Counted from the stretch's first letter, positions 1-10,967 are shown. The stretch is 64,000 nucleotides of DNA from Terribacillus saccharophilus (GCF_002272745.1 NZ_NPBD01000005.1:1-64000), one strand, 5' to 3'. Made by a program: numbers and translations. The notes: a model not told the origin generated them from the letters alone.

Positions 1-805
1 TCGCTGCTTCTGCTGTATGCTCTTCTTGAGTAAACTGATAGCTTTGCTCGTCTTGAATGTTTCGATCATCGGCTTCCGTTTCCTCGTGGTTCACTTCTAT
101 CTCTTTTTCTGCTGCATACTCATCGTGAGAGAACTGATTGCCTTGCTCCTCGGCATTCTGATCTTCTCTCGCATATGCAGTTGACTCTTCAGGCTTAGCT
201 GCTGGTTCTTCTTTAGCAAATTGATAGCTTTGTTGCTCATACTGCTGATTGTCACGTGCTTGAGCTTCGATTTGATCAGCTATTTCGTCTGTATAAGATT
301 TAGCCTGTTCTGCTTGCTGGATCGGAGGCGGGAAGTAAGGTTGCTGCGGTGCTTGCGGCTGCGCTTGTTTTCTCTCTTCCAACACACCGTATATTGCAAC
401 CGTCGCATGTAGTTCAAGAACATTGCTGCCAGGAACTTCATAATCAAAATTATCGATTGTGACATATACGTCATTCAGCTGCTTGATACGATTTTTCGGA
501 ACAGATATCTCAACAGGGAAACGATGATAAAATGTATTTGTTCCAGCTTCCTGTTTCTCGATGTTTTCCATTTCCCTTGTACCAGGACTGACTGCGACTG
601 CACTTCCTTCAGCAACCTCCTGAATAGGGTAATATTCACCCGTAAGTTCAATGACACCTCGGACAGAAATTTCATGCTCAAACTCCTGGATACTAATCTC
701 CGGCTCCAATGCGATTCCTATTAAATCCTGCAACTGTGCGTCAGCACGGAAACTTAGTGATTCTTGTATATCAAACATAAAAGGTGTTGTCTCATTTGTA
801 GACAA
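1..805 (-). CDS. spoVID: Spore coat assembly protein SpoVID, N-terminal part
   Basis: SpoVID is a spore morphogenetic protein that drives encasement of the forespore by the coat. The gene runs off the window start; about 268 residues are visible. The N-terminal ~130 residues form the conserved domain, including an LTGEYYPIQE stretch and a VPKNRIKQLNDVYVTIDNFDYE-like block much like B. subtilis SpoVID. After that the protein becomes acidic and glutamine/glutamate-rich with loose repeats, typical of the family's linker. The C-terminal LysM region lies outside the window. I chose a TTG start at 805 because GGAGGGAGG sits just before it; an ATG at 778 lacks such a site. Position after hemL matches the B. 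subtilis order hemL-spoVID. Confidence 0.85.
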   Translation of the reverse strand, partial: MSTNETTPFMFDIQESLSFRADAQLQDLIGIALEPEISIQEFEHEISVRGVIELTGEYYPIQEVAEGSAVAVSPGTREMENIEKQEAGTNTFYHRFPVEISVPKNRIKQLNDVYVTIDNFDYEVPGSNVLELHATVAIYGVLEERKQAQPQAPQQPYFPPPIQQAEQAKSYTDEIADQIEAQARDNQQYEQQSYQFAKEEPAAKPEESTAYAREDQNAEEQGNQFSHDEYAAEKEIEVNHEETEADDRNIQDEQSYQFTQEEHTAEAA

Positions 806-900
806 GTGGAATCCTCCCTCCAAGATTTAAGCGTTCCTCTGTACTAAAACCTATGCTTATGCCCATTCTTATATGTAAGGAAAATCCTTTGTCCCTATGA

Positions 901-929
901 AAAAAAGCCCAAGCATAAGCTTGGGCTTT
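901..929 (-). terminator. Rho-independent terminator of the hem operon
   Basis: An 11 bp perfect inverted repeat (AAAGCCCAAGC at 904-914 and its complement at 919-929) with a 4 base loop is followed on the minus strand by a run of Ts. It lies just after the hemL stop, so it ends the hem transcript before spoVID. Confidence 0.9.
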
Positions 930-933
930 GAGT

Positions 934-2226
934 TTAAGATGCTGCTATTTTCTTGAAGGCTTGTCTAGCTGCTTCAATTGTCGCTTCGATATCCTCATCA
1001 GTATGAGCAGCTGATAGGAACAGCCCCTCAAATTGGGAAGGCGGCAGGAAGATACCCGCTTCGATCATCTCTCGGTAGTACATGGAGAAGTGATCCAAAT
1101 TGGATGTCTTTGCCGTATCAAAGTTGATGACAGGAGTATCTGTAAAGAACACACCAACCATCGAGCCAGCACGGTTTACTTGCAATGCTATGCCGAATTC
1201 CTCTGCAGCTGCTTTGTAGCCTTCAGCAAGACGGTCAGCGTGAGCATTGATGCGCTCATACGCCGCTTTATCCATTGCTGCCAATGTTTCGAATCCAGCA
1301 GTCATAGCAAGCGGATTTCCTGATAACGTGCCTGCTTGATAAATATCACCAGCTGGAGCAACACGATCCATAATCTCCTTACGGCCGCCATAAGCTCCTA
1401 CAGGAAGACCTCCACCAATGATTTTACCAAGGCAAGTCAAGTCTGGTTCAACGCCGAAGTGACCTTGCGCAGAATGATAGCCAACACGGAAACCTGTCAT
1501 AACTTCATCAAAAATAAGTAAAGCGCCATGCTGCTTCGTGATGTCACGAAGTCCTTCAAGGAATCCTAGCTGAGGTGGGACTACACCCATATTCCCGCAG
1601 ACTGGTTCAGCAATAACAGCTGCAATATCGTCACCGTACTGTTCGAAAGCATATTGCACACTTTCGAGATCATTGTACGGTACTGTAATTGTATTACGGG
1701 CAATTGTTTCCGGTACACCTGGGCTGTCCGGAAGTCCAAGTGTTGCCACACCAGAACCAGCTTTGATTAGAAGGGAATCACCATGGCCATGATAGCTGCC
1801 TACGAATTTCAAGATCTTGTCGCGTCCAGTGAAGCCACGTGCCAAACGAAGGGCACTCATTGTCGCCTCTGTACCGGAGTTGACCATTCGAACGATATCC
1901 ATAGATGGAATCCGCTCTTTTACCAAAGCTGCCATCTTATTCTCAATCACAGTCGGTGCACCGAAGCTTGTCCCTTTCTCTGTGATCTTCTTCAAACCTT
2001 CTACAACACGGTCATCTGCATGCCCTAGAATGAGCGGTCCCCAGCTTAGTACATAATCGATGTACGTATTGCCATCAATATCTGTAATTTTAGAGCCCTT
2101 ACCGCTATCCATGAAAATAGGATCCATACCTACGGAGCGGAATGCACGAACCGGGGAGTTAACTCCGCCAGGCATATGCTGTTTCGCTTCTTCAAATGCT
2201 GCTATCGATTTTTCAAAGCTTTTCAT
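934..2226 (-). CDS. hemL: Glutamate-1-semialdehyde 2,1-aminomutase
   Basis: HemL is a cytosolic PLP enzyme that converts glutamate-1-semialdehyde to 5-aminolevulinate, the second step of the C5 haem pathway. The 430 residues match the normal family length. Visible motifs are the N-terminal [12 protein letters not shown], the class III aminotransferase block [13 protein letters not shown] and the PLP lysine in [16 protein letters not shown] near residue 267. It is the last gene of hemAXCDBL, 15 bp after hemB, with GAGGAGG before the ATG and a terminator directly downstream. Confidence 0.97.
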   Translation of the reverse strand: MKSFEKSIAAFEEAKQHMPGGVNSPVRAFRSVGMDPIFMDSGKGSKITDIDGNTYIDYVLSWGPLILGHADDRVVEGLKKITEKGTSFGAPTVIENKMAALVKERIPSMDIVRMVNSGTEATMSALRLARGFTGRDKILKFVGSYHGHGDSLLIKAGSGVATLGLPDSPGVPETIARNTITVPYNDLESVQYAFEQYGDDIAAVIAEPVCGNMGVVPPQLGFLEGLRDITKQHGALLIFDEVMTGFRVGYHSAQGHFGVEPDLTCLGKIIGGGLPVGAYGGRKEIMDRVAPAGDIYQAGTLSGNPLAMTAGFETLAAMDKAAYERINAHADRLAEGYKAAAEEFGIALQVNRAGSMVGVFFTDTPVINFDTAKTSNLDHFSMYYREMIEAGIFLPPSQFEGLFLSAAHTDEDIEATIEAARQAFKKIAAS

Positions 2227-2241
2227 CAGATTTCCTCCTCG

Positions 2242-3225
2242 TCAGTTGTCTTCCTTCAGCCATCTTGCCACATCTTTTGCAAAGTAAGTCATGATCAAGT
2301 CAGCACCAGCACGTTTCATGCCGATCATTTTTTCCATAACAATTGCTTTCTCATCAATCCAGCCATTCAATGCAGCGGCTTTCACCATGCTGTATTCTCC
2401 GCTGACATTGTATGCAACGATTGGGGCATTGAATTGATTACGCACATCACGAATGATATCCAAGTAAGCAAGTGCAGGTTTCACGATAAGGAAGTCTGCA
2501 TTCTCTTCGATATCAGATGTTGCTTCGCGCAGTGCTTCTCTTCTATTTGAAGGATCCATTTGATACGTTTTGCGGTCACCAAATTGCGGAGCACCATCAG
2601 CGGCTTCGCGGAATGGACCGTAAAAGGCAGATGCGTATTTGACAGAATAAGCCATAATCGGAATGTTCGTAAAGCCGGCTTCATCCAGCCCCTTACGGAT
2701 TGCTTGTACATAGCCGTCCATCATGTTAGAAGGGGCAATGATATCAGCTCCTGCTTTCGCTTGGCTCACTGCAGTATCTACTAAATAGCCTAATGATTCA
2801 TCATTATCGATTATTCCGTCATGCACGATCCCGCAGTGTCCATGAGAAGTATATTCACAAAGGCAAGTATCTGCAATCAATAGAAGCTCAGGGACTTCTT
2901 GTTTTGTCTGGCTGATTGCCCTCTGTACGATGCCGTGGTCATGGAAAGCACCAGTTCCGACTTCATCTTTTTCAGCTGGAATACCAAAAAATAGAACCGA
3001 TTTGATTCCTAATTCGCTTACTTCCTTCATTTCAGCTGATAAATTATCTAAAGACAGCTGGAATACACCTGGCATGGAAGAAACTTCATTACGGACGTTT
3101 TCGCCTTCAACAACGAAAACTGGGTAAATCAAGTCATCCACTGTTACTTCTGTTTCTCTTACTAGTGCCCGCATATTTGCTGATGTACGCAAACGGCGGT
3201 GGCGTTTAAATTCTGCCATTATCAT
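2242..3225 (-). CDS. hemB: Delta-aminolevulinic acid dehydratase (porphobilinogen synthase)
   Basis: HemB condenses two 5-aminolevulinate molecules to porphobilinogen in the cytosol. The 327 residues cover the whole family. The Zn-binding cysteine cluster [11 protein letters not shown] lies near residue 120; the two Schiff-base lysines are in [15 protein letters not shown] (near 195) and [12 protein letters not shown] (near 250). The gene overlaps the end of hemD by 4 bp. Two starts are possible, ATG at 3225 or ATG two codons later at 3219; the latter ([11 protein letters not shown]) matches relatives better and has AGGTGA six bases upstream. Confidence 0.96.
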   Translation of the reverse strand: MIMAEFKRHRRLRTSANMRALVRETEVTVDDLIYPVFVVEGENVRNEVSSMPGVFQLSLDNLSAEMKEVSELGIKSVLFFGIPAEKDEVGTGAFHDHGIVQRAISQTKQEVPELLLIADTCLCEYTSHGHCGIVHDGIIDNDESLGYLVDTAVSQAKAGADIIAPSNMMDGYVQAIRKGLDEAGFTNIPIMAYSVKYASAFYGPFREAADGAPQFGDRKTYQMDPSNRREALREATSDIEENADFLIVKPALAYLDIIRDVRNQFNAPIVAYNVSGEYSMVKAAALNGWIDEKAIVMEKMIGMKRAGADLIMTYFAKDVARWLKEDN

Positions 3226-4007
3226 TCACCTGTCCTTTGTTCATAGTAATGTAATAATGCATCGATCATTGCTTCTGTTGTGTAATGTGCGGGCAGCAGG
3301 ATATTATGGAAGCCATGCCGCTTGGCAGCTTCCTCTGTTGTCGGTCCAATGACGAGACAAAGTTTATCCAGCTGTTCCTTTTGCATTTCTGCCTCGCTGA
3401 TAAAAGAATGAAAAGCCTCTATCGACGATGGACTTGTAAACGTCAATACCTCTGGCTGATCCTTTTGTAAGACCTTATTCAGAAGCTCTTGGTTAGATTT
3501 CTCTTCTACCGTATCATAGACGACCATTTTCTCGAAATTATAGCCATTCTGTCTCAATCCGTTTGACAATGCTGGCCGGGATAAATTCCCTTGAATCAGC
3601 AGTATCCGGTTTGCAGGATCATATGCTTCGCTGAATTCTTCTGCTAAGCGGTCAGCAGTATACGCATCCGGTATTAAATCAGCTCTCCTGCCAAGCACTC
3701 TTTCTACTGCCTCTGCCGTCTTCTGCCCAACTGCAGCAATATGGCAATGTTTCCAGTTCTCCAATTCGGAAAACTTACTCACTAATGTACCGAAGTGCTC
3801 TACTCCATTAATGCTCGAGAAGAACAGCCAGTCAAAGCGATTGCCTTGCTGGCTAAGCATTTGGTTGTCTTTATCCGTTCTCGTTCGAAACGTTAGTAAA
3901 GGCACCATAATAGGACTCGCGCCTGCTTGGGCCAGCTGTTCAGCTAATCGGACAGCCTGCTGCTTCGGGCGCGTTATGAGCACCTTCACGGCCGGCAGCC
4001 GGCTCAA
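3222..4007 (-). CDS. hemD: Uroporphyrinogen-III synthase
   Basis: HemD closes and inverts ring D of hydroxymethylbilane to give uroporphyrinogen III. The 261 residues are close to the usual 250-265. The family is poorly conserved, but the two-lobe pattern is visible: an N-terminal [11 protein letters not shown] start, a central [10 protein letters not shown] and a C-terminal [13 protein letters not shown] followed by [11 protein letters not shown]. The start appears to be a TTG overlapping the hemC stop (TTGA), which implies translational coupling; no better start is seen. Confidence 0.93.
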   Translation of the reverse strand: MSRLPAVKVLITRPKQQAVRLAEQLAQAGASPIMVPLLTFRTRTDKDNQMLSQQGNRFDWLFFSSINGVEHFGTLVSKFSELENWKHCHIAAVGQKTAEAVERVLGRRADLIPDAYTADRLAEEFSEAYDPANRILLIQGNLSRPALSNGLRQNGYNFEKMVVYDTVEEKSNQELLNKVLQKDQPEVLTFTSPSSIEAFHSFISEAEMQKEQLDKLCLVIGPTTEEAAKRHGFHNILLPAHYTTEAMIDALLHYYEQRTGE

Positions 4008-4936
4008 TTGGATTCCGACTCCTGAATCGCTTTGGTGATAATATCCTGTGCACCTTGTTCCTGCATCTTTTCAGCGGCAAGTTTGCCAACTTCTTGGGGA
4101 TCAGTTCCTCGTACTTCTTCTTTGAATACTTGTTTTCCGTCAACAGAAGCAATCAAAGCTGTCAGTACAACGTCGTCTTCTTCCATATGAGCAACACCCG
4201 CAATCGGCACTTGACAGCTTCCGTTCATTAAATAAAGAAAAGTACGTTCAGCCGCTACCGTCTGCTGCGTATAAGAATCATTGATTTTCGCCAAAAGCTC
4301 GATCAATTCCATATCAGTATCGCGGCACTCGATTGCAAGTGCGCCTTGGCCGATAGCTGGAAGGCAAAGATCTGTTTCGAGGAATTCTGTGACGATTTCA
4401 TCTCCCCAGCCCATGCGCTTCAAGCCAGCTGCAGCAAGAACAATTGCATCAAAATTTTCATTTTCAAGCTTTTTCAAGCGCGTGTCGATATTTCCGCGTA
4501 TCGGTTTGATCTCGATATCCGGACGAATAGCAAGAATCTGCGATGCACGACGCAGGCTGCTTGTTCCGACAACTGCACCTTCCGGCAATTCTCTTAAGGA
4601 AACGTTATTCTTGGAGATCAAGGCATCCCTGTAGTCCTCCCGAACTGGTACGCTGGCAATCGTGAGACCGACAGGAAGCTCGGATGGCATGTCCTTCATA
4701 CTATGTACGGCCATATCGATTTCCTCGTCATACATAGCTTGCTCGATTTCCTTAACGAACAACCCTTTTCCTCCAACTTTTGAAAGTGTAACGTCCAGGA
4801 TTTTGTCTCCCTTTGTTTCGATTTTCTTGATTTCGAATTCATATGGCGCACCAGTTAGTTTTAATTGCTCGATAACCCACTTTGTTTGTGTGAGAGCCAG
4901 ATTGCTTTTTCTTGAACCAACGATAATTTTTCGCAT
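4004..4936 (-). CDS. hemC: Hydroxymethylbilane synthase (porphobilinogen deaminase)
   Basis: HemC polymerises four porphobilinogens into hydroxymethylbilane, using a covalently bound dipyrromethane cofactor. The 310 residues match the family. The opening is [17 protein letters not shown], the substrate-binding arginines are in [10 protein letters not shown] and RGNIDTRL, and the cofactor cysteine is in [12 protein letters not shown] near residue 241. The start is ATG with GGAGGTAG upstream. It follows hemX with a 27 bp gap and overlaps hemD. Confidence 0.97.
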   Translation of the reverse strand: MRKIIVGSRKSNLALTQTKWVIEQLKLTGAPYEFEIKKIETKGDKILDVTLSKVGGKGLFVKEIEQAMYDEEIDMAVHSMKDMPSELPVGLTIASVPVREDYRDALISKNNVSLRELPEGAVVGTSSLRRASQILAIRPDIEIKPIRGNIDTRLKKLENENFDAIVLAAAGLKRMGWGDEIVTEFLETDLCLPAIGQGALAIECRDTDMELIELLAKINDSYTQQTVAAERTFLYLMNGSCQVPIAGVAHMEEDDVVLTALIASVDGKQVFKEEVRGTDPQEVGKLAAEKMQEQGAQDIITKAIQESESN

Positions 4937-4963
4937 TGCTCTACCTCCTAAGGACTACTTAAT

Positions 4964-5788
4964 TTACCTAGTAAAATGAAATGATGAATACGTGCTAAGC
5001 AAGAAGAAATTAATGATGAGGATCAGAAAGGCTGCAATAGTATATATTGCCAGGCCTTTCCCTCTGACACCTCTTGCCAAACGCAAGAACAGATAAACTG
5101 CATAGACGGCCAGTACCGTCAGAGAACCGATTGTCTTCCAATCATACCAGTAGAAGACTGCTGTTGTCGTATAAGCCCATACAATCCCCATAACAATCGA
5201 TAACAATAATAAAGGCGTCCCGATTGTTATAGAAGTGAAGGTATATGTCTCTAGCTTGCCCAAGTCGCCAAGCCTTGTCCACCACCTATACCCTTTTTTC
5301 TGCTTCAAAAGCTGGAATTGGAATAAGTACATGAGGGCAAAGACAAAGGACAGGGTGAAAAATCCATACGCCAGAATAGCCAGTGTGATATGTGCGATCA
5401 GCACTTCATTCATGAAAGGAATGGTCTGAGACCATTCCCTCTCATAAGCTGAGCTTGCAATATATAATAACATCATAAAAAAGCCGACCACATTCAGGAA
5501 GAAGGTGAGAAAATCGACTTTGTAGATGCGGTTGATGAATAAGGATAGTGACACCAGGATCCAAGCATAAAAGTATAACCCTTCATATACGTCCTTTACC
5601 GGCAGGCCAGCATGCGCAACCATTTCCTGCAATAAAAAAAGGCTCTGGAAGAACCATACTAAAGTAAGCAAACGGAAGGCGAAAACATTCGCCTTCCGAT
5701 TCTTTTGTATAAAATCGATAAAATAGCTGAAAATGCTGGCTGCATATAGAAGTAAAATAATTTCGTAAAGATAAGCCGGTACCTGCAT
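4964..5788 (-). CDS. hemX: HemX, membrane protein of the cytochrome c assembly (CcsA-like) family
   Basis: HemX is an integral membrane protein that in B. subtilis lowers the level of glutamyl-tRNA reductase (HemA). The 274 residues hold about eight hydrophobic segments spread over the whole length, with short loops, and match the cytochrome c assembly/CcsA fold. It sits between hemA and hemC exactly as in B. subtilis. Start ATG at 5788 after AAGAAGGG. The biochemical mechanism is not known from the sequence. Confidence 0.9.
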   Translation of the reverse strand: MQVPAYLYEIILLLYAASIFSYFIDFIQKNRKANVFAFRLLTLVWFFQSLFLLQEMVAHAGLPVKDVYEGLYFYAWILVSLSLFINRIYKVDFLTFFLNVVGFFMMLLYIASSAYEREWSQTIPFMNEVLIAHITLAILAYGFFTLSFVFALMYLFQFQLLKQKKGYRWWTRLGDLGKLETYTFTSITIGTPLLLLSIVMGIVWAYTTTAVFYWYDWKTIGSLTVLAVYAVYLFLRLARGVRGKGLAIYTIAAFLILIINFFLLSTYSSFHFTR

Positions 5789-5804
5789 CTATAAGCCCTT
5801 CTTT

Positions 5805-7160
5805 TTATCTAGTTGTGGAAGCATTTGGTACAGACTGAAGCTTTTGTGACTCTGTGCGCTCCAGTTTGATAAGATTATTCTGTTTATCCAGCACCGCTTT
5901 TTCAATTCCGAAAATCTCTGCGAACTGCTGAATCAATTCTTCACTGTTCTCACGCCCGGCAAGCTCTTTTGCTTGTGTGATCGGCTGCTTGAGAAGCTGA
6001 TTGATGATACTTTTCGTGTGCTTGTTCAGCACTCGCATATCACGTTCGCTAAGGTCAGGCAGCTTCCGCTCCAAACTCTTCATTGTCTCAGTCTGGATAG
6101 ATGCTGCTTTACGGCGTAGCTCAGAAATGACTGGTACAACACCTAATGTCTGCAACCATACTTTGAAATCGACGATACCGCCTTCGATCATAATTTCGAT
6201 CTTCTCAACTGCTTCCTGACGAGCAGCCAAGTTCGCATCAACAACATCCTGTAAATCATCGATATCGTATAGGAAAGTGCTTTCCAACTCATCCACATCA
6301 GGATTAATATCACGTGGCACAGCAATATCAACTAAGAATAATGGCTGGCCTTTGCGTTCCTTATGAACAGCTTGAAGCATTTCTTTATCCAATACGTATC
6401 CTGGTGCACCAGTAGAACTGATAACAATATCAGCATCATGCAATGCACTGTCCAGTTCATCCCATCCTGCTGCTTTGCCATTGAACAAAGCGGCTAGCTG
6501 TTCTGCTTTTTCTTTTGTCCGATTTACTACCGTAACATCTTTGACGCCTGAACCGTGCAGGTTTTTCGCTGCAAGTTCCCCCATTTTACCAGCGCCTAGG
6601 ATGACGATTCGTTTAGAAGAAATATCACCGAAGATCTTTTTAGACAACTCTACCGCTGCGTAGCTGACAGAGACAGCATTTTCTCCGATTCCTGTCTCTG
6701 TATGTGCACGTTTGGCTACCGTAACAGCCTGTTTGAACAATTCATTATAAATCGTTCCAGATGTGTGCAGCTCTTGTGCTTTTTGGAAAGCGCGTTTCAG
6801 CTGTCCAAGGATCTGTGTTTCCCCTACTACCATGGAGTCCAGTCCGCTCGCTACCTTGAACAGATGCTCCACAGCTCTTTCATCCTCATGAAATGTAAGA
6901 TAAGATGCAATCTCGTCTTTTTCGATACCGAACCATTCAGACAAGAATTTCTTTATATAATAGCGGCCAGTATGCATCTGGTCGACCACTGCATAGATCT
7001 CCGTACGGTTGCATGTCGAAACAATGACGTTTTCGAGCATGCTTTTCTGGTTGGAGAGTGCTTGCATCGCTAAGCCAAGCTCTTCTTCCTTGAAACTTAG
7101 TTTTTCTCTAATTTCAATCGGGGCTGTGCGATAATTGATTCCAGCAACTAACATGTACAT
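5805..7160 (-). CDS. hemA: Glutamyl-tRNA reductase
   Basis: HemA reduces glutamyl-tRNA(Glu) to glutamate-1-semialdehyde with NADPH, the regulated first step of haem synthesis. About 451 residues. The catalytic cysteine is in [21 protein letters not shown] sequence near residue 50, followed by [10 protein letters not shown] and the NADPH-binding [15 protein letters not shown]-terminal dimerisation helix is present. The frame is open to an ATG at 7184, but the start at 7160 (MYMLVAG, with AGGGGG nine bases upstream) aligns with relatives; ATG at 7154 is also possible. First gene of the hem operon. Confidence 0.95.
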   Translation of the reverse strand: MYMLVAGINYRTAPIEIREKLSFKEEELGLAMQALSNQKSMLENVIVSTCNRTEIYAVVDQMHTGRYYIKKFLSEWFGIEKDEIASYLTFHEDERAVEHLFKVASGLDSMVVGETQILGQLKRAFQKAQELHTSGTIYNELFKQAVTVAKRAHTETGIGENAVSVSYAAVELSKKIFGDISSKRIVILGAGKMGELAAKNLHGSGVKDVTVVNRTKEKAEQLAALFNGKAAGWDELDSALHDADIVISSTGAPGYVLDKEMLQAVHKERKGQPLFLVDIAVPRDINPDVDELESTFLYDIDDLQDVVDANLAARQEAVEKIEIMIEGGIVDFKVWLQTLGVVPVISELRRKAASIQTETMKSLERKLPDLSERDMRVLNKHTKSIINQLLKQPITQAKELAGRENSEELIQQFAEIFGIEKAVLDKQNNLIKLERTESQKLQSVPNASTTR

Positions 7161-7231
7161 TCCCTTTTTCCCCCTTGAAAACATGTCGCTCTTACTAGTA
7201 TAACACTATGGTATTTCTGTCCTATTTAAAA

Positions 7232-7249
7232 TTGTGAACAGAATCGCAA
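7232..7249. promoter_or_regulatory. Rex-like operator upstream of hemA
   Basis: TTGTGAACAGAATCGCAA matches the Gram-positive Rex (NADH/NAD-sensing repressor) palindrome TTGTGAA-N4-TTCACAA with two mismatches. It lies 72 bp before the hemA start, in a promoter-like position. The match is seen by eye only. Confidence 0.4.
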
Positions 7250-7290
7250 ACAATTGTGTTAGGATAGAGTGTGTGTTTATTTGTGAATGT

Positions 7291-7308
7291 TTGTGAATGA
7301 TTTCATAA
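7291..7308. promoter_or_regulatory. Second Rex-like operator, one mismatch
   Basis: TTGTGAATGATTTCATAA matches TTGTGAA-N4-TTCACAA at 13 of the 14 specified positions. It lies between hemA and the divergent membrane-protein gene, so it could act on either. An extra TTGTGAATG half precedes it at 7281. Confidence 0.45.
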
Positions 7309-7365
7309 GTACATATAACAAGTTAACACAGCTAGTCATGATAATCAACGATTTAATCTTATTTA

Positions 7366-7379
7366 ATAATAATTATTAT
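7366..7379. promoter_or_regulatory. Perfect AT-only 14 bp palindrome before the small membrane-protein gene
   Basis: ATAATAATTATTAT is a perfect palindrome placed immediately upstream of the Shine-Dalgarno of the gene at 7393. It resembles Fur/PerR-type boxes in composition, but an AT-only palindrome in an AT-rich spacer may be chance. Confidence 0.25.
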
Positions 7380-7392
7380 GTGGAGAGATGTT

Positions 7393-7875
7393 ATGACGAA
7401 GAAAAATGCTTTTATTGGGTTCCTACTACTGGGGATCGGTGCTTATTTCCTATTACGTCAGTTGCGTGTTCCCTTGTTTGTCGACTTTTATTCGTGGCCG
7501 ACTTTATTAATTATCATTGGCGCCGCACTACTATTGCATGCTTATCTTGCGAAAGATCATAAAAACTTATTCGCCGGCTATTTTATTCTTGGCTTAGGTA
7601 TCCATTTCCATGGACTGAAACATTATGGCTTCTGGACCGATAGCTGGGGAGCTTATCCCTTCTTAGCCGGGGCCGCTTTGTTCATTTCGGCACTTAAAAC
7701 AAAAAAAGGTTATGTATGGGCAATATTGCTGCTTGCTCTTGGTGTTTTTGCCATTGCTGCACCGCAGCGGCCCGCTTGGTTCGGCTGGCTCGACAGGACA
7801 GCAGGTTTTATTACTAATTATTGGCCTGTTCTGCTTATCCTGGCCGGAGCTTACCTTTTATTCCGAAAAAAATAA
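7393..7875 (+). CDS. Small multi-pass membrane protein, LiaF/LiaI-type transmembrane domain
   Basis: About 160 residues made almost entirely of short hydrophobic segments (roughly residues 8-22, 28-48, 55-75, 82-95, 100-118, 135-155) with the repeating pattern G-(L/A)-G-x-(Y/F)-F/L-L/I. This fits the LiaF transmembrane (DUF5668-like) domain found in cell-envelope stress proteins, but the C-terminal LiaF domain is missing. The start at 7393 (MTKKNAF) has GGAGA six bases upstream; the frame opens further upstream at 7378 without a site. It is transcribed divergently from hemA and stops inside a two-way terminator. Function unknown. Confidence 0.75.
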   Translation: MTKKNAFIGFLLLGIGAYFLLRQLRVPLFVDFYSWPTLLIIIGAALLLHAYLAKDHKNLFAGYFILGLGIHFHGLKHYGFWTDSWGAYPFLAGAALFISALKTKKGYVWAILLLALGVFAIAAPQRPAWFGWLDRTAGFITNYWPVLLILAGAYLLFRKK

Positions 7876-7903
7876 CCGTACAAGCTATAGCTTGTACGGT
7901 TAT
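7872..7903. terminator. Bidirectional terminator between the membrane-protein gene and ysxC
   Basis: A perfect long inverted repeat (ATAACCGTACAAGCT / AGCTTGTACGGTTAT) has Ts after it on the plus strand and As before it, so it can stop both converging transcripts. The left arm overlaps the stop codon of the upstream gene. Confidence 0.9.
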
Positions 7904-7906
7904 TTT

Positions 7907-8488
7907 TTATAGGAATTTTTTCAATACTCCCCATGCTTCTTCTTTTCCTTCTCCTGTTTCGGAGGAAAATGGAAGGATGATATCTTCTTGTAACAGCTGC
8001 AATTTATTAGCAGCACGCTTGATATGCTGGACACGTTTCCCTTTTGGAATCTTATCCAGCTTCGTAGCTACTACTACAACCGGCAATTCATAATGCTTCA
8101 AGAACTCATACATCGCGACGTCGTCCTTGGTTGGTTCATGCCGAATATCGACAAGCAACACAACCGCCTTCAAATTCTCACGCTCAGTAAAATATTCCTC
8201 GAGCATTACGCCCCAAGCATTACGTTCTTTCTTTGAAACCTTTGCATATCCATAGCCCGGCACATCCACAAAATGAAACCGCTCATTGATCTTATAAAAG
8301 TTCAAAGTCTGCGTCTTCCCTGGCTTCTGGGATGTACGGACCAAATTCTTCCGATTGATCATCTTATTGATAAAAGATGATTTCCCTACATTCGAGCGGC
8401 CGGCTAAAGCAATCTCCGGCATATGTGTCTCCGGATATTGCTTTTTCGATACCGCGCTAATTACTATTTCTGCTTCAGTTACTTTCAT
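7907..8488 (-). CDS. ysxC: Ribosome biogenesis GTP-binding protein YsxC/EngB
   Basis: YsxC is an essential circularly ordinary TrmE-Era-type GTPase needed for assembly of the 50S ribosomal subunit. The 193 residues carry G1 GRSNVGKSS near residue 31, G3 DVPGYGYA near 75, and G4 TKLD near 141. Its start overlaps the 3' end of lonA by 14 bp, so the two are translated from one transcript, as in B. subtilis. Confidence 0.96.
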   Translation of the reverse strand: MKVTEAEIVISAVSKKQYPETHMPEIALAGRSNVGKSSFINKMINRKNLVRTSQKPGKTQTLNFYKINERFHFVDVPGYGYAKVSKKERNAWGVMLEEYFTERENLKAVVLLVDIRHEPTKDDVAMYEFLKHYELPVVVVATKLDKIPKGKRVQHIKRAANKLQLLQEDIILPFSSETGEGKEEAWGVLKKFL

Positions 8489-10808
8489 GTTTATCTTCCA
8501 CCAATGCGTATTTTAATACCTCATCAAGATGGCTGACTTTAATAAACGTCATGTCTTGCTTGATTGTATCCGGTATTTCTTCCAGATCCCGGTCATTATC
8601 GGCTGGGAAGAGGATTGTCGTAATACCTGCTCGATGAGCACTCAAACTTTTCTCCTTCAGTCCGCCGATTGGCAAGACCCGCCCACGTAGGGTGATTTCA
8701 CCTGTCATTCCGACTTCTTTCCGTACCGGTCTGCCAGTAAGTGCACTCGTCAATGCGGTGGCAATCGTAATACCGGCAGATGGGCCATCCTTCGGTGTTG
8801 CTCCTTCTGGCACATGGATATGAATATCATAGTGCTCATGGAACGATGGATCAACGCCGAGTTCTTCGGCATTGGAACGGATATAGCTGAATGCGGCCTG
8901 AGCTGATTCTTTCATAACATCGCCGAGCTTACCGGTTAGTGTCAGTTTTCCTTTACCTGGAGACAAGGAAACCTCTATTGATAGTGTATCTCCGCCAGCA
9001 GTCGTATAAGCAAGACCTGTCGCTGCGCCAACTTGATTCTCCTCTTCCATTAAACCATACCGGAAGCGTGGGCGTCCAAGCAATTCTTCTACTTTCTTCG
9101 CGCTTACTGTCACCCGTTTCTTATCTTCGGAAACGATGATGCGTGCAACTTTACGGCAAACAGCTGCCAGCTGGCGCTCCAGACCACGTACACCAGCTTC
9201 CCTTGTATAGCGGCGCACGATATGTTCAAGCGCTTCATCCTTTACAAGAATGTTGCCTTTCTTCAGACCATTTTCTTTGATTTGCTTTGGCAGCAAATGT
9301 TCCTTGGCAATATGAAGTTTTTCCACTTCCGTATAACCTGCAATGCTGATGATTTCCATCCGATCAAGGAGCGGACCTGGAATTGATCCTAAGTTATTCG
9401 CTGTTGCAATGAACATGACATTGGAAAGATCATACGTCTCTTCGATGAAATGGTCACTGAATGAACTGTTCTGTTCCGGATCAAGTACCTCGAGCATAGC
9501 GGATGACGGATCTCCTCGGAAGTCATTGGACATCTTATCAATTTCATCGAGCAAAAAAATAGGATTCGTCGTTCCAGCTCGCCGCATGCCCTGCATGATT
9601 CGTCCAGGCATCGCTCCAACGTATGTACGTCGATGTCCACGGATTTCCGCTTCATCTCGTACGCCGCCCAAAGATACACGAACAAATTTCCGGTTGATTG
9701 CTTTAGCGATACTTGTCGCCAAGGATGTTTTCCCGACCCCAGGAGGTCCAGCAAGACAAAGAATCGGACCTTTCAAGGAATTGGTCAGTTTCTGAACGGC
9801 CAAGTATTCCAGTATCCGTTCCTTCACTTTGTCCAGGCCGTAATGATCTTCGTTCAAGGTCTCTTCAGCGTGAGGAATATCCAGTTTGTCTTCTGTTTGT
9901 TTCTTCCATGGCAAAGCAATCAGCCACTCCAAATAGTTGCGGATGACAGAGCTTTCCGCTGAGCTCTGCGGTACGCGCTCATAACGGCTCAATTCCTTTT
10001 CAGCAACTTCCTTCATGTGATCCGTCATATCAGATGCTTTGATATCTGCCCGGAACTGCTCAATCTCACTGGACTTGCCATCGCGATCACCAAGTTCCTT
10101 CTGGATTGCCTTCATTTGCTCTCGCAAATAATATTCCTTTTGGGTTTTCTCAACTGATTGTTTGACTCGAAGGCCGATTTTCTTTTCAAGATCAAGTACT
10201 TCCCGCTCATTCGTAATAATCGTAATGATGTGACGCAGACGTTCTTTTACATCTTGCATCTCAAGAATCTCCTGCTTATCATCCAATCGCAGTGAAAGAT
10301 GAGAGGTAATCATATCAGCCATGCGCCCAGGTTCCGTAATATCCGTCAAAGTCGCAAACGTCTCTTGGCCAATCTTCTTAGAAACCTTTATGTATTGCTC
10401 AAACTGTTCCAAAAGCGCACGCATCAGTGCTTCTTCCTCATTTTTCGTACCATGCTCGTCTGGTCTTTCTTCTATTTCAACCATGAACTGCTTGTCATCC
10501 TCCAGGAAACGGATGATTTGAGCACGATATAGTCCTTCAACCAATACACGCATCGTACCGTTCGGAAGCTTCATCATCTGATTGACTTTTGCTACCGTAC
10601 CTATATGGTGGATTTCCTCTTCTGTCGGTTCATCTAAATCTACTTCCTTTTGTGCAGCCAGAAAGATTGTTTCTCCTTCCAGCATCGCGCGTTCCAATGC
10701 ATGAACGGATTTTTCCCTGCCTACATCCAAATGTAGAACCATCGTCGGAAAAATAAGCAAACCCCTTAAGGGTAAAAGAGGCGTTATCAGTGTCTTCTCT
10801 TTTTCCAT
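8475..10808 (-). CDS. lonA: ATP-dependent protease Lon, LonA type
   Basis: LonA degrades misfolded and regulatory proteins in the cytosol. The 777 residues show an N-terminal LAN domain (about 1-200), a helical region, the AAA+ module with Walker [10 protein letters not shown] near 355 and Walker [10 protein letters not shown], and the C-terminal protease domain with the catalytic serine in KDGPSAGI (near 677) and lysine in [12 protein letters not shown] (near 720). ATG start with GGAGGTG upstream. It follows clpX directly; the lonB gene found between them in B. subtilis is absent. Confidence 0.97.
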   Translation of the reverse strand: MEKEKTLITPLLPLRGLLIFPTMVLHLDVGREKSVHALERAMLEGETIFLAAQKEVDLDEPTEEEIHHIGTVAKVNQMMKLPNGTMRVLVEGLYRAQIIRFLEDDKQFMVEIEERPDEHGTKNEEEALMRALLEQFEQYIKVSKKIGQETFATLTDITEPGRMADMITSHLSLRLDDKQEILEMQDVKERLRHIITIITNEREVLDLEKKIGLRVKQSVEKTQKEYYLREQMKAIQKELGDRDGKSSEIEQFRADIKASDMTDHMKEVAEKELSRYERVPQSSAESSVIRNYLEWLIALPWKKQTEDKLDIPHAEETLNEDHYGLDKVKERILEYLAVQKLTNSLKGPILCLAGPPGVGKTSLATSIAKAINRKFVRVSLGGVRDEAEIRGHRRTYVGAMPGRIMQGMRRAGTTNPIFLLDEIDKMSNDFRGDPSSAMLEVLDPEQNSSFSDHFIEETYDLSNVMFIATANNLGSIPGPLLDRMEIISIAGYTEVEKLHIAKEHLLPKQIKENGLKKGNILVKDEALEHIVRRYTREAGVRGLERQLAAVCRKVARIIVSEDKKRVTVSAKKVEELLGRPRFRYGLMEEENQVGAATGLAYTTAGGDTLSIEVSLSPGKGKLTLTGKLGDVMKESAQAAFSYIRSNAEELGVDPSFHEHYDIHIHVPEGATPKDGPSAGITIATALTSALTGRPVRKEVGMTGEITLRGRVLPIGGLKEKSLSAHRAGITTILFPADNDRDLEEIPDTIKQDMTFIKVSHLDEVLKYALVEDKHESN

Positions 10809-10897
10809 TGTGACACCTCCAAATGTCTGTCTTCTTCAGTCCTTCTTAAAGTATATACACAACCACAGTACTGTACCCATACTTTGTGAAAATCAAG

Positions 10898-10934
10898 AAA
10901 AAAATCCCTTGCCACCAACTGTAACAAGGGATTT
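10898..10934 (-). terminator. Terminator of clpX
   Basis: Inverted repeat AAATCCCTTG (10902-10911) and CAAGGGATTT (10925-10934), followed on the minus strand by a T run. It lies between clpX and lonA, so lonA-ysxC should have its own promoter in the 10,809-10,897 stretch. Confidence 0.85.
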
Positions 10935-10967
10935 GCTGTACATGATCATCTGCTTGTCAGATAGAGA

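Noticed and set aside
10866..10875. ACAGTACTGT palindrome upstream of lonA as a heat-shock or LexA operator
   Set aside because: It fits neither the CtsR heptad repeat, the HrcA CIRCE element nor the Bacillus LexA box; ten bases can occur by chance.
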